Shown here piece after piece: positions 1 to 6,522 of a DNA stretch of 28,261 nucleotides (positions are counted from its first letter, which is position 1; each line of letters begins with the position of its first letter). The stretch lies in assembly GCA_027460605.1 (NCBI GenBank), contig JAPZAN010000068.1:1-28261 (forward strand), read 5' to 3'. Source of the stretch: Candidatus Methanoperedens sp. GTDB taxonomy: Archaea > Halobacteriota > Methanosarcinia > Methanosarcinales > Methanoperedenaceae. The notes beneath the pieces were generated by a model. That model made no database searches. It saw nothing but the letters and a program-made list of their open reading frames with translations, and was not told the DNA's origin. A program made the translations under genes and the position numbers.

Positions 1-16
1 TGTAAAATGAATCATA

Positions 17-649
17 TTATTTCTTTTCTTTCTTTAAAGCCGAAGAGATTACCTGACCTGCTGTTTTTACCATCATATATGCCCCGCCAACTATCAATAC
101 AGCCGGGGCGGAAACGATTCCTGCGGCTACCGTAATTCCTGCGCCTGCAAGAAGAGCCATGTCCCGGTTCATGAGAAAGCGGGAAACCTTATCAAGCGTG
201 GAAGGTTCGATATCGACCGAGTCTGTTTCAAGAACAATCTCTCCTTTCTGGAAAACTTTTATCCACCCGCTCTCTTCAGAGACAAGGACGGCGGTAAAGG
301 AATCGTCATATAATGTTATGCCTCTTGCTGCCGAATGCCGGGTGCCGAAGCCTATCAATGTTTCGGTTTTTAATATCCTGGAACCGTAAGCGATCAAATC
401 CCCGTCAGGTGAAAAAATCATGGCACCATCAAGCGTGGCAAGTTTTTCAACCACCGCCTCCATTCCCGTACTCAGGAGATTCCCTGCAAACCGGATCTGG
501 GGATAATGGAGGTGGTAGCTGCCTTCGATTTTATCCCTGTCCGCTATGATAAAAAGTGCCCCCTGGTTCTCTTTGGCAAGACCCTTGGATATATTAAGGA
601 TAACACGCATTACCTCTGATTTAATATCCTTGCTATTAATCTGGTTCAT
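17..649 (-). CDS. Diadenylate cyclase (DisA_N/DAC domain) with a hydrophobic C-terminus
   Basis: A 210-residue protein that probably makes the second messenger c-di-AMP from two ATP. The DAC signature is visible: the DGA motif at residues 74-76 and the RHS motif (TRHSAA) at about 103-108. The order and roughly 30-residue spacing are typical of DisA/CdaA/DacZ catalytic domains. Residues about 165-195 are strongly hydrophobic (AGAGITVAAG, then VLIVGGAYMM), so the C-terminus probably anchors in the membrane, followed by a lysine-rich end. It starts at ATG 649; a TTATAA at 675-680 lies about 26 bases upstream, so the transcript could be leaderless. It diverges from the menaquinone/glycosylation operon. 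The family call is firm; whether it belongs to the named euryarchaeal DacZ subgroup is not certain, so no symbol is given. Confidence 0.85.
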   Translation of the reverse strand: MNQINSKDIKSEVMRVILNISKGLAKENQGALFIIADRDKIEGSYHLHYPQIRFAGNLLSTGMEAVVEKLATLDGAMIFSPDGDLIAYGSRILKTETLIGFGTRHSAARGITLYDDSFTAVLVSEESGWIKVFQKGEIVLETDSVDIEPSTLDKVSRFLMNRDMALLAGAGITVAAGIVSAPAVLIVGGAYMMVKTAGQVISSALKKEKK

Positions 650-747
650 ACATTCTTCTTATAACCAAGATAAGTTATAAGTTTTGGTAAATTGATTTCC
701 ATTCTGGTTTTTTAAAGGAGAAAATCACAAAAAAAAAGAGGAATCAA
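650..747. promoter_or_regulatory. Divergent promoter region
   Basis: 98 bases between the diadenylate cyclase (minus) and ubiE/menG (plus). The self-complementary TTATAA at 675-680 is the best TATA candidate and lies about 26 bases before the cyclase ATG, consistent with a leaderless transcript on that side. On the plus side a purine-rich AGAGGA at about 737-742 serves as the ribosome binding site for the TTG start at 748. Promoter positions are inferred from spacing only. Confidence 0.4.
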
Positions 748-1431
748 TTGCATAAAAAAGAATACATCCGGAAAATGTTTGCAGGAATATCCCCCAGGTA
801 TGACCTTCTCAATCACCTGTTGAGCATGGGACGGGATAGATACTGGCGGCGGTTTGCAGTATCAAAACTGCCCTCCGGCTACATACTTGATGTCTGTTCC
901 GGGACAGGGGATGTCGCAATAGAAGTTTCAAATAAAAATAAAAATCAAGTCGTTGCATCGGATTTCTGTAATGAAATGCTGCAATTATGCGAAAAGAAAA
1001 TAAAAAAGCAAAATATAGGGAATATCCAATGCATCCGGAACGATGCCGAAAACCTTTCATTTAAGGATGGGACTTTTGATGGTGCAATTGTTGCTTTCGG
1101 GATAAGGAATGTCGCAGATATCAAAAAATCGCTATCAGAAATGAACCGCGTAGTTAAAAAGGGAGGCAAAGTTATAATTATTGAGTTCTCGCAGCCTGAG
1201 AATAAGGTTTTCAGATCGATTTATTATCTTTATTTCCAGGGGATATTGCCGCTTGCAGGCGCTATTATTTCGAAAAAAGAAGGTGCATATAGTTATCTGC
1301 CCTCATCCGTGATGGCGTTTCCAAAAAGGGATGAATTTATCAAACTTATGAAAGGCTCCGGTTTGTCGGAAATCGGATTTTACGACCTCACTTTTGGGAT
1401 AGTCACTGTTTATGCAGGGACCAGATTGTAG
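748..1431 (+). CDS. ubiE: Demethylmenaquinone methyltransferase (UbiE/MenG family)
   Basis: A 227-residue SAM-dependent C-methyltransferase, expected to perform the last step of menaquinone synthesis. The N-terminus (F-x-x-I-x-P-R-Y-D-L-L-N, residues 11-22) is the UbiE/MenG signature. The SAM-binding motif LDVCSGTGDVA is at 47-57, and later the conserved FGIRNV and the C-terminal GIVTVYAG are seen. The start is TTG at 748: the frame has no ATG nearby that keeps the signature, and AGAGGA sits 5 bases upstream. It is first in a plus-strand operon with a glycosyltransferase and npdG. Menaquinone rather than methanophenazine is unusual among methanogen relatives and is known from Methanoperedens-type and Archaeoglobus-type archaea. 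Length is normal for the family. Confidence 0.93.
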   Translation: MHKKEYIRKMFAGISPRYDLLNHLLSMGRDRYWRRFAVSKLPSGYILDVCSGTGDVAIEVSNKNKNQVVASDFCNEMLQLCEKKIKKQNIGNIQCIRNDAENLSFKDGTFDGAIVAFGIRNVADIKKSLSEMNRVVKKGGKVIIIEFSQPENKVFRSIYYLYFQGILPLAGAIISKKEGAYSYLPSSVMAFPKRDEFIKLMKGSGLSEIGFYDLTFGIVTVYAGTRL

Positions 1432-1481
1432 TTAATTAAGCCACCAAATATTAAATATAAACAAAAGAATAAGGAAGGGAA

Positions 1482-2399
1482 ATGAATAAAGAAGAAGTCT
1501 GTATATTAATTCCCACGCTCAATGAGGAAAAGACGATAGATGGAATTATAAAAGAATTCAAGTCCCTCGGGTTTTCAGATATCCTTGTAATCGATGGTCA
1601 TAGCACGGATGGTACGGTAGAGAAGGCGAAAAATGCCGGTGCAAGGGTAGTAATCCAGAGTGGAACCGGAAAAGGACAGGCCGTGAGCCAGGCATTCCAA
1701 TTAATAACGAGCAAATATGTGGTAATGATAGACGGGGATGGGACATATCTTCCAGAGGAGATTGATAAAATTCTTGAACCCGTTGTATCCGGTCACGCCG
1801 ACCACGTTATCGGTAACAGGTTCGCACATTACCAGAAAGGCGCATTTACCGGTTTGAATCTTTTCGGGAACAGGATATTAAACAAGATATTCGGCTTTGC
1901 ATACGGCATATGGCTTGAAGATATACTTTCAGGTTACAGGGCTTTTAACAATAATGCTATCAAACAAATCGAATTGAACAGGACAGGGTTTGAGGTCGAA
2001 ACCGAAATCACGGTTGAATGCGTGAAGAAAGACCTCAAAATCGTGGAGGTCCCGATAACTTATCTTGCCAGGGTAAGCGGCGCAGCTACCAAATTGCAGC
2101 CTGTCAGGGACGGGTTTCGCATCGCTTCAACCATATATCTTCTTGCGCGGACGCACAATCCCCTTTTTTATTTCAACATAATCGGCGGGCTTCTCACAAT
2201 TAGCGGAATGGCAGTTGGCATCTATGTAGTAGATGAATGGCTTAGAAATATCAACCATATACCTCTCACGATTCTTGCAACTCTTCTCATAGTTACCGGA
2301 ATCCAGATGTTCATTTTCGCAATACTTAGCGACCTCATTGTGTCCATGCACAGGGAAAATATGCATACGATGCGCAAAATCATGAAGGAAAAGTTATGA
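1482..2399 (+). CDS. Family 2 glycosyltransferase, AglJ-like (dolichol-phosphate sugar transferase)
   Basis: A 305-residue GT2 enzyme. The N-terminal GT-A fold is clear: IPTLNEE at 10-16, VIDGHSTDGT at 37-45, and the metal/nucleotide-binding DGDGTY at 84-89, followed by the acceptor-region LEDILSGYRAF. Two transmembrane helices follow at roughly 232-255 and 260-285, ending in a basic tail. This architecture and the wording of the motifs resemble archaeal AglJ, which loads the first sugar onto dolichol phosphate for S-layer N-glycosylation at the cytoplasmic membrane face. A strong AAGGAAGGGA ribosome binding site lies just before ATG 1482. The gene ends in a 4-base ATGA overlap with npdG, so the two are translationally coupled. 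The sugar used cannot be read from sequence. Confidence 0.85.
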   Translation: MNKEEVCILIPTLNEEKTIDGIIKEFKSLGFSDILVIDGHSTDGTVEKAKNAGARVVIQSGTGKGQAVSQAFQLITSKYVVMIDGDGTYLPEEIDKILEPVVSGHADHVIGNRFAHYQKGAFTGLNLFGNRILNKIFGFAYGIWLEDILSGYRAFNNNAIKQIELNRTGFEVETEITVECVKKDLKIVEVPITYLARVSGAATKLQPVRDGFRIASTIYLLARTHNPLFYFNIIGGLLTISGMAVGIYVVDEWLRNINHIPLTILATLLIVTGIQMFIFAILSDLIVSMHRENMHTMRKIMKEKL

Positions 2400-3052
2400 A
2401 AATAGCGATACTCGGGGGCACGGGCAGTATCGGGGAGGGATTCGCCCTTCGATGGGCGTTAAAACATGAAATTTCAATATGCTCGCGGGAGATTGAAAAG
2501 GCAGTCAAGGCGGCCGGCGATTATTCGGGCACTCTCTTAAGCAAAGGATTGCTCTGTTGCGGCATCACGGGATGCAGCAATGAAACTGCCATCGGCGACG
2601 CAGATGTCGTTGTGCTTTCTGTCCCGTACCAGGGTGTTGTGCCGCTGTTGAAAAACTTGCGGCCTTATTTTAAGGACCAGATTGTTATCTCGCTTGTTGT
2701 CCCCATGAAAAAAAATAAATGGTTTGAATTCACGCCGCCAAAACAGGGAAGCGCTGCGCTTGAGATCAAGGACACTCTCCCGGAAAGCGTAAAAGTCGTA
2801 TCTGCTTATCATAATATTTCCGCAAAGAAGCTGGCGAATCTTGAATTGAGTCTTGATTACGATGTTGTGGTTTGCGGCGATGATGAGGGGGCAAAAAGGA
2901 CAGTGATGGAGCTCACAAAGGAAATCAAAGCACTTCGCCCTCTTGATGGCGGCGGTCTTGCATCCTCATATATGATAGAGTCCCTGACTCCATTTTTGAT
3001 TAATCTTGCAATCCGCAACGGGCTTTCCAACCTTGGCGTAAAGTTTGTATGA
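2396..3052 (+). CDS. npdG: F420H2:NADP+ oxidoreductase
   Basis: A 218-residue protein that transfers hydride between reduced coenzyme F420 and NADP+, supplying NADPH for biosynthesis. The N-terminal Rossmann motif is GGTGSIGEGFALRWA (7-21), followed by CSREIEKA at the NADP-phosphate recognition position, VVVLSVPYQG, and a C-terminal helical part (SLTPFLINLAIRNG). The order and the near-exact family length support NpdG/Fno. It overlaps the glycosyltransferase upstream and the DNA glycosylase downstream by 4 bases each (both ATGA), so all three are coupled. F420-dependence marks a methanogen-like or otherwise F420-rich archaeon. Confidence 0.93.
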   Translation: MKIAILGGTGSIGEGFALRWALKHEISICSREIEKAVKAAGDYSGTLLSKGLLCCGITGCSNETAIGDADVVVLSVPYQGVVPLLKNLRPYFKDQIVISLVVPMKKNKWFEFTPPKQGSAALEIKDTLPESVKVVSAYHNISAKKLANLELSLDYDVVVCGDDEGAKRTVMELTKEIKALRPLDGGGLASSYMIESLTPFLINLAIRNGLSNLGVKFV

Positions 3053-3645
3053 TGAATAGTATTTACAATAAGCTCCTGAACCAATTCGGGCACCAGCAAT
3101 GGTGGCCCGCCGACACTCCTTTTGAGGTTGTAATAGGAGCAGTCCTGACCCAGCAGACCAAATGGGAGAATGTGGAACGGGCAATACGAAACTTGAAAGA
3201 GCGGGGACTGATGGAACCTGAACCCCTTTCAAAGGCCGGTATTCCGGAGCTGGAAACGCTGGTAAGATGCACAGGTTTTTACAGGCAAAAGGCAAACAGG
3301 CTTAAGAATATCTCTGCATTTTTTTCCGAGAATCCGGATTTACTTGAAAAACAGGGCAATGAACTCCGGGAGATACTTCTTTCTCTCAATGGCATAGGAC
3401 AGGAGACGGCTGACAGCATCGTTCTATACGCGGCTGACAAACCCAGTTTCGTCATCGATGCCTATACGAAGAGGATATGCAAATGTCTTGGGATTGAAGG
3501 CGATTACGGGAAACTGCAATCGGTTTTTGAGAGTTCACTGCCCAGGGACGTTCCCCTGTATAAGGAATTCCATGCCCTAATCGTTGAGTACGGGAAGCAG
3601 TTCTGCGGGAAGAAACGATGTAGCGAGTGTATATTTTTTATCTAA
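3049..3645 (+). CDS. HhH-GPD DNA glycosylase, MagIII / endonuclease III-related
   Basis: A 198-residue base-excision repair enzyme. The helix-hairpin-helix LNGIGQETADSI spans 113-124 and the catalytic aspartate is in FVIDAYTKR (D137). The position that holds the AP-lyase lysine in endonuclease III is glutamate here (E119), as in MagIII-type 3-methyladenine glycosylases, so a monofunctional glycosylase is more likely than an Nth. The C-terminus keeps three cysteines (C186, C191, C194) but stops four residues after the last, so the fourth ligand of the usual C-x6-C-x2-C-x5-C iron-sulfur loop is absent. ATG 3049 overlaps npdG by 4 bases; a second ATG follows directly. Substrate (alkylated purine) is inferred from the family. 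Confidence 0.82.
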   Translation: MMNSIYNKLLNQFGHQQWWPADTPFEVVIGAVLTQQTKWENVERAIRNLKERGLMEPEPLSKAGIPELETLVRCTGFYRQKANRLKNISAFFSENPDLLEKQGNELREILLSLNGIGQETADSIVLYAADKPSFVIDAYTKRICKCLGIEGDYGKLQSVFESSLPRDVPLYKEFHALIVEYGKQFCGKKRCSECIFFI

Positions 3646-3690
3646 ATATAATCATCTCTTACGATTGTAAGCAGTTACATTTCCATCCGA

Positions 3691-4166
3691 ACACCCCCGT
3701 CCATCGCGCTCGTCCGGCGGCGCCGTGGTGTTTGCGTGAGGCATTAGCAGGAATTGAGTGGGCTGAAATTTCGAGGAGCTTTTGAATGGAATGGGTTTTA
3801 TGGCATTTGATTTTTTTGACAGGATAACAGGATTCGCAGGATAAATTCAAGATTCAATCCAGTTAATCCTGTAAATCCCGTCTGAAATTTATAAATTTAT
3901 CACGATTAATTTGTGGCGCATCCTCAAAAAACGATGTTGGTAAAACTACATAAAAAACCACAGATGAACGCAGATTTAATGCTTTGGCACCTCTGATAAA
4001 GCCGAAAAGGCAATAGAACACGGATTTGACGGATAACACGGATTCGCACAGATAAACAGTCCGTGAAAATCCGTTGAATCTGTATCATCCGTGTTCGCTT
4101 CCACCGCGCAGCACAGGCTCGTTGCGGTTCCGGCGCAGGGAACGAGGAGGCGCCAGTGGAGGCGCA
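3691..4166. repeat. Intergenic structured repeat, copy A
   Basis: The 642-base gap 3646-4287 holds no convincing gene. Most of it is copy A of a repeat also found at 5195-5492 (B) and 6067-6422 (C) in the same orientation. Shared blocks in order are: a GC-rich start with CGCGCTCGTC and GGCGGCGCCGTG; GCAGGAATTGAG; TTTATAAATTTATCACGATT; AACGATGTTGGTAAAACTAC; CAGATGAACGCAGATTTAAT; and a stem-forming block at about 4016-4098 in which CACGGATTTGACGGAT is complementary to a later ATCCGTTGAATC / ATCCGTGTT run. Copy A also contains an extra stem-forming insert at 3818-3881 built from ACAGGAT and ATCCTGT motifs. The short ORFs across it are by-products of the repeat. Confidence 0.8.
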
Positions 4167-4287
4167 GATTTAAATAAATAGAATGGTATAATAACATAGA
4201 CGTTGTTGCTGAATAAGCATTTAAAGGAAAGATATGAATGATTATACGAAACAAAGTAAAAGCGGATTAATGAAGCAGGAAGAATAA

Positions 4288-4905
4288 ATGGAAATTGAAA
4301 TCAAAGAGGATGAAATAATATTCGACAGGGAGTTTTCTTTACTGGATAGCTTCGTTTTAAGTTTCACAGAACATCTGGAAACGAATAATATTAAATATGT
4401 AATTATTTCTGGTTATGTCGCTATTCTTTTCGGGCGAAGCAGGATGAGCGAAGACGTGGACATTTTTATCGAAAATATATCTTTTGAAAAATTCTTAAAA
4501 TTCTGGTCCGAAATAGAGCAGAGCTACGAATGCCTCAATACCGGTAACTCTTATGAGGCGTATAACGATTATTTAAAAAATCATCATGCCATAAGAATAG
4601 CTAATAAAGGAAGTTTTATTCCGAACATTGAACTCAAATTTGTAAAAAATGACCTTGACAGATATTCACTTGAAAATCGAAGGCATGTAAAGCTTGCAGA
4701 TAAGTCATTATACCTATCTCCACTTGAATTGCAGATTCCCTACAAGCTATTTCTGGGGTCGGAAAAGGATATTGAAGATGCCAGGTTCCTGTTCAAGCTT
4801 TTTAAAGATAATTTAGATATTGTATTGCTCAAGATGTTTTTGACTAAACTGAAGGTCTCAGATAATAATGCTAAAAGATACCTGGGAGGTTTTGATGAAA
4901 ATTGA
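4288..4905 (+). CDS. Nucleotidyltransferase-fold protein (AbiEii / DUF6036-like)
   Basis: A 205-residue protein with the polymerase-beta-type nucleotidyltransferase signature: SGY at 41-43 in the position of the G-[GS] turn, then RSRMSEDVDIFIE (50-62) with the metal-binding D-x-D (D56, D58). The middle (ELKFVKNDLDRYSLENRRHV) and the C-terminal helical part (LGSEKDIEDARFLFKLF) are like solitary nucleotidyltransferases of AbiEii-type toxin-antitoxin modules. Base composition is markedly more AT-rich than the flanking housekeeping genes. Its last 11 bases overlap the start of a 53-residue gene, suggesting a two-gene module lying between repeat copies A and B. Toxin activity is inference; no paired AbiEi-type regulator is seen. 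Confidence 0.7.
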   Translation: MEIEIKEDEIIFDREFSLLDSFVLSFTEHLETNNIKYVIISGYVAILFGRSRMSEDVDIFIENISFEKFLKFWSEIEQSYECLNTGNSYEAYNDYLKNHHAIRIANKGSFIPNIELKFVKNDLDRYSLENRRHVKLADKSLYLSPLELQIPYKLFLGSEKDIEDARFLFKLFKDNLDIVLLKMFLTKLKVSDNNAKRYLGGFDEN

Positions 4906-5056
4906 TTTAGGAGAATTAAAGAAGGAGAAAGAGACCAATTTCAAGGAACGATTGGATTTCATTGATAGATATGTTGAATGGATAAAAGCCACACCAAATA
5001 AAGTATGGTCAAAGCAACATAAAGATTTCATAAACAGTGCATTTCAAAAATCCTGA
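4895..5056 (+). CDS. Small partner protein of the nucleotidyltransferase
   Basis: A 53-residue protein starting MKIDLGELKK and ending INSAFQKS. I chose ATG 4895, because GGGAGG at 4884-4889 is 5 bases upstream, over an earlier in-frame ATG at 4868 that lies deep in the nucleotidyltransferase and has no ribosome binding site. It overlaps the upstream gene by 11 bases. The sequence is charged and helical, with a W-x-x-x-x-x-K-x-W spacing (WIKATPNKVW) and a Q-x-x-x-F-I-N end. It is probably the partner (antitoxin-like or regulatory) of the nucleotidyltransferase; this is inferred from overlap and size only. Confidence 0.6.
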   Translation: MKIDLGELKKEKETNFKERLDFIDRYVEWIKATPNKVWSKQHKDFINSAFQKS

Positions 5057-5194
5057 ATTTCTAAGTGGACAGGGAACACTCTCTGTCATATTATAAAAAA
5101 ATACAGTTCACAGAAGAAATCGTCAACTTCCAATCCTTCTCCGAACCAGCATTGCCGTTAACCAGAACTACTAATTTTAATCAGAAAATCTGAG

Positions 5195-5492
5195 GCGGCC
5201 CCCATCCTTCGCGCTCGTCTGGCGGCGCCGTGTGCTTGCGTGAGGGGGCGAGGTTTCAGCAGGAATTGAGGGGGCTGAAATCCCATGAAGCGCTTTGAAT
5301 TTTATAAATTCAGTACGATTAATATGCGGCGCGATCTAAAAAAACGATGTTGGTAAAACTACATAAAAAACCGCAGATGAACGCAAAACTTTATGAAAGT
5401 TTTATCAAACGAGGGGTATGCTTCGCATACCCCAACACTGCGTAAACCGAAGTTTCGGTTTATGAACGCAGATTTAATGCTTCGGCGCTTCT
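5195..5492. repeat. Intergenic structured repeat, copy B (interrupted by a hairpin element)
   Basis: The 512-base gap 5057-5568 has no gene that I can support. 5057-5194 shows nothing recognisable. From 5195 the GC-rich start, the GCAGGAATTGAG block, the TACGATTAAT block, AACGATGTTGGTAAAACTAC and CAGATGAACGC of copy A are repeated. The run CAGATGAACGCAGATTT of copy A is split here by a 77-base insert (see 5385-5461). Copy B ends soon after GATTTAATGC and lacks the long CACGGAT stem-loop present in A and C. Confidence 0.8.
5385..5461 (+). mobile_element. Paired-hairpin insertion element inside repeat copy B
   Basis: A 77-base insert bounded by a perfect direct repeat ATGAACGC (5377-5384 and 5462-5469). 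The uninterrupted site is seen in copy A as CAGATGAACGCAGATTT, so the ends are defined. Contents: a leader containing the short palindrome AAACTTTATGAAAGTTT, then ATCAAACGAG, a hairpin GGGGTATG-CTTCG-CATACCCC, a linker AACACTGCG and a second hairpin TAAACCGAA-GT-TTCGGTTTA. The same leader and hairpin pair recur, with changed stems, at 13737-13903. It has no coding capacity, so if mobile it must be moved in trans. Confidence 0.65.
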
Positions 5493-5568
5493 GCCCAGAG
5501 GAATTCTTATATTATATGAATAACTTATTATAGCATCGAATAGTGATTTTAAGTATAGAGGTATTTTA

Positions 5569-5817
5569 ATGACGGAAGCCATGATAAATATTAAAATTGA
5601 AAAGCTTGATGAAGGGGGCTATCTTGCAACAAGCGATACATTACAGGGGTTAATCGCTCAGGGGAGAACAATTGCTGAGACCATTGAAATTGCACAGGAT
5701 GTTGCTAAAAAATTGATTGAGTCGTATATAGAACACGGGGATCCGCTTCCATTTGACATCAAGGAAAAAAAGAGTTTTACGATTACTACCTCTGTTCCTA
5801 TTAGTGTAAATGCATGA
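5569..5817 (+). CDS. hicB: HicB-family antitoxin
   Basis: An 82-residue protein with the HicB partial RNase-H-like fold: an N-terminal strand INIKIEKLDEGGYLATSDTL, then GLIAQGRTIAETIEIAQDVAKK (the helix typical of HicB) and GDPLPFDI. It would neutralise HicA and may bind DNA, although no separate C-terminal helix-turn-helix is visible at this length. ATG 5569 has AGAGG 8 bases upstream; a second ATG at 5581 is possible. The order hicB-hicA with a 4-base ATGA overlap shows translational coupling. The pair sits between repeat copies B and C. Confidence 0.9.
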   Translation: MTEAMINIKIEKLDEGGYLATSDTLQGLIAQGRTIAETIEIAQDVAKKLIESYIEHGDPLPFDIKEKKSFTITTSVPISVNA

Positions 5818-6041
5818 CAAGACTCCCGTCAATGACAGCATCAGATGTCATTAAGAAGCTTAAGAAGTGTGGATTCGTTTTTGACAGATATGCAAAGGGC
5901 AGCCATGAAATCTGGTATAACCCAGATACAAAAAGAAGAGTTACAGTCCCCAATCATCCAGGTGCTGATATTCCAAAAGGGACTCTGAGGGCTATAATAA
6001 AAGAGTCAGGATATTCGCTTGATGAGTTTGTTCGGTTATAA
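5814..6041 (+). CDS. hicA: HicA-family mRNA interferase toxin
   Basis: A 75-residue dsRBD-like toxin of the HicAB system that would cleave mRNA when free of HicB. The diagnostic run is G-S-H-E-I-W at 29-34, with H31 the expected catalytic histidine, then VTVPNHPGADIPKGTL and the end GYSLDEF. All parts of a complete HicA are present, so it looks functional. It overlaps hicB by 4 bases. A T-run at about 6043-6049, right after the stop, could end transcription. Confidence 0.93.
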   Translation: MTRLPSMTASDVIKKLKKCGFVFDRYAKGSHEIWYNPDTKRRVTVPNHPGADIPKGTLRAIIKESGYSLDEFVRL

Positions 6042-6066
6042 TTTTTTTTATTCGGTGACTATTTAG

Positions 6067-6422
6067 CGCCCCCACCCTTCGCGCTCGTCTGGCGGCGCCG
6101 TGTGTTTGCGGGATGGGAGGGCGAGGCATCAGTAGGAATTGAGGGGGCTGGAATTCCATGAAGCGCCTTGACTTTTATAAATTTATCACGATTAATTTTC
6201 GGCGCATCTCAAAAAACGAAACCGCAGATGAACGCCGATAAACGCAGATTTAATACATCGGCGCCTCTGATAAAGCCGAAAAGGCATAGAACACGGATTT
6301 AACTGGTAATACGGATTCGCACAGAATAACAAGTCCGTGAAAATCCGTTGAATCTGTGTCATCCGTGTTCGACCGCACGCAGGTTTGTAGTGGTTGCCGG
6401 CGGGGCTACGCCAGTGGAGGCA
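6067..6422. repeat. Intergenic structured repeat, copy C
   Basis: The gap 6042-6522 has no gene that I can support. Copy C carries the GC-rich start (TTCGCGCTCGTC, GGCGGCGCCGTG), the AGGAATTGAG block, TTTATAAATTTATCACGATT, the CAGATGAACG block and the CACGGAT stem-loop (about 6292-6371), all in the same order and orientation as copy A. It lacks the TGTTGGTAAAACTAC block. 6423-6522 is G-rich at first and then plain AT-rich sequence up to the convergent end of the PHP-ATPase gene. Confidence 0.8.
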
Positions 6423-6522
6423 CGCGCGGGAGGGGGCTGGGTTTGGTGAGAGGGAGGGCGCAGGAGGTTAGCATGGACATCACCACAAAGAAAACCTTTG
6501 TTGTTATTGGCATAATTATCGT

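Noticed and set aside
3976..4254. 92-codon minus-strand ORF in the A repeat
   Set aside because: It reads through the CACGGAT stem-loop repeat, has a repetitive composition (DDTDSTD, NPCYPSNPCS) and no ribosome binding site; it is a by-product of the repeat.
3691..6422. CRISPR array
   Set aside because: Three long copies 1.4 and 0.9 kb apart, with genes between them, no short regular repeat-spacer pattern and no cas genes.
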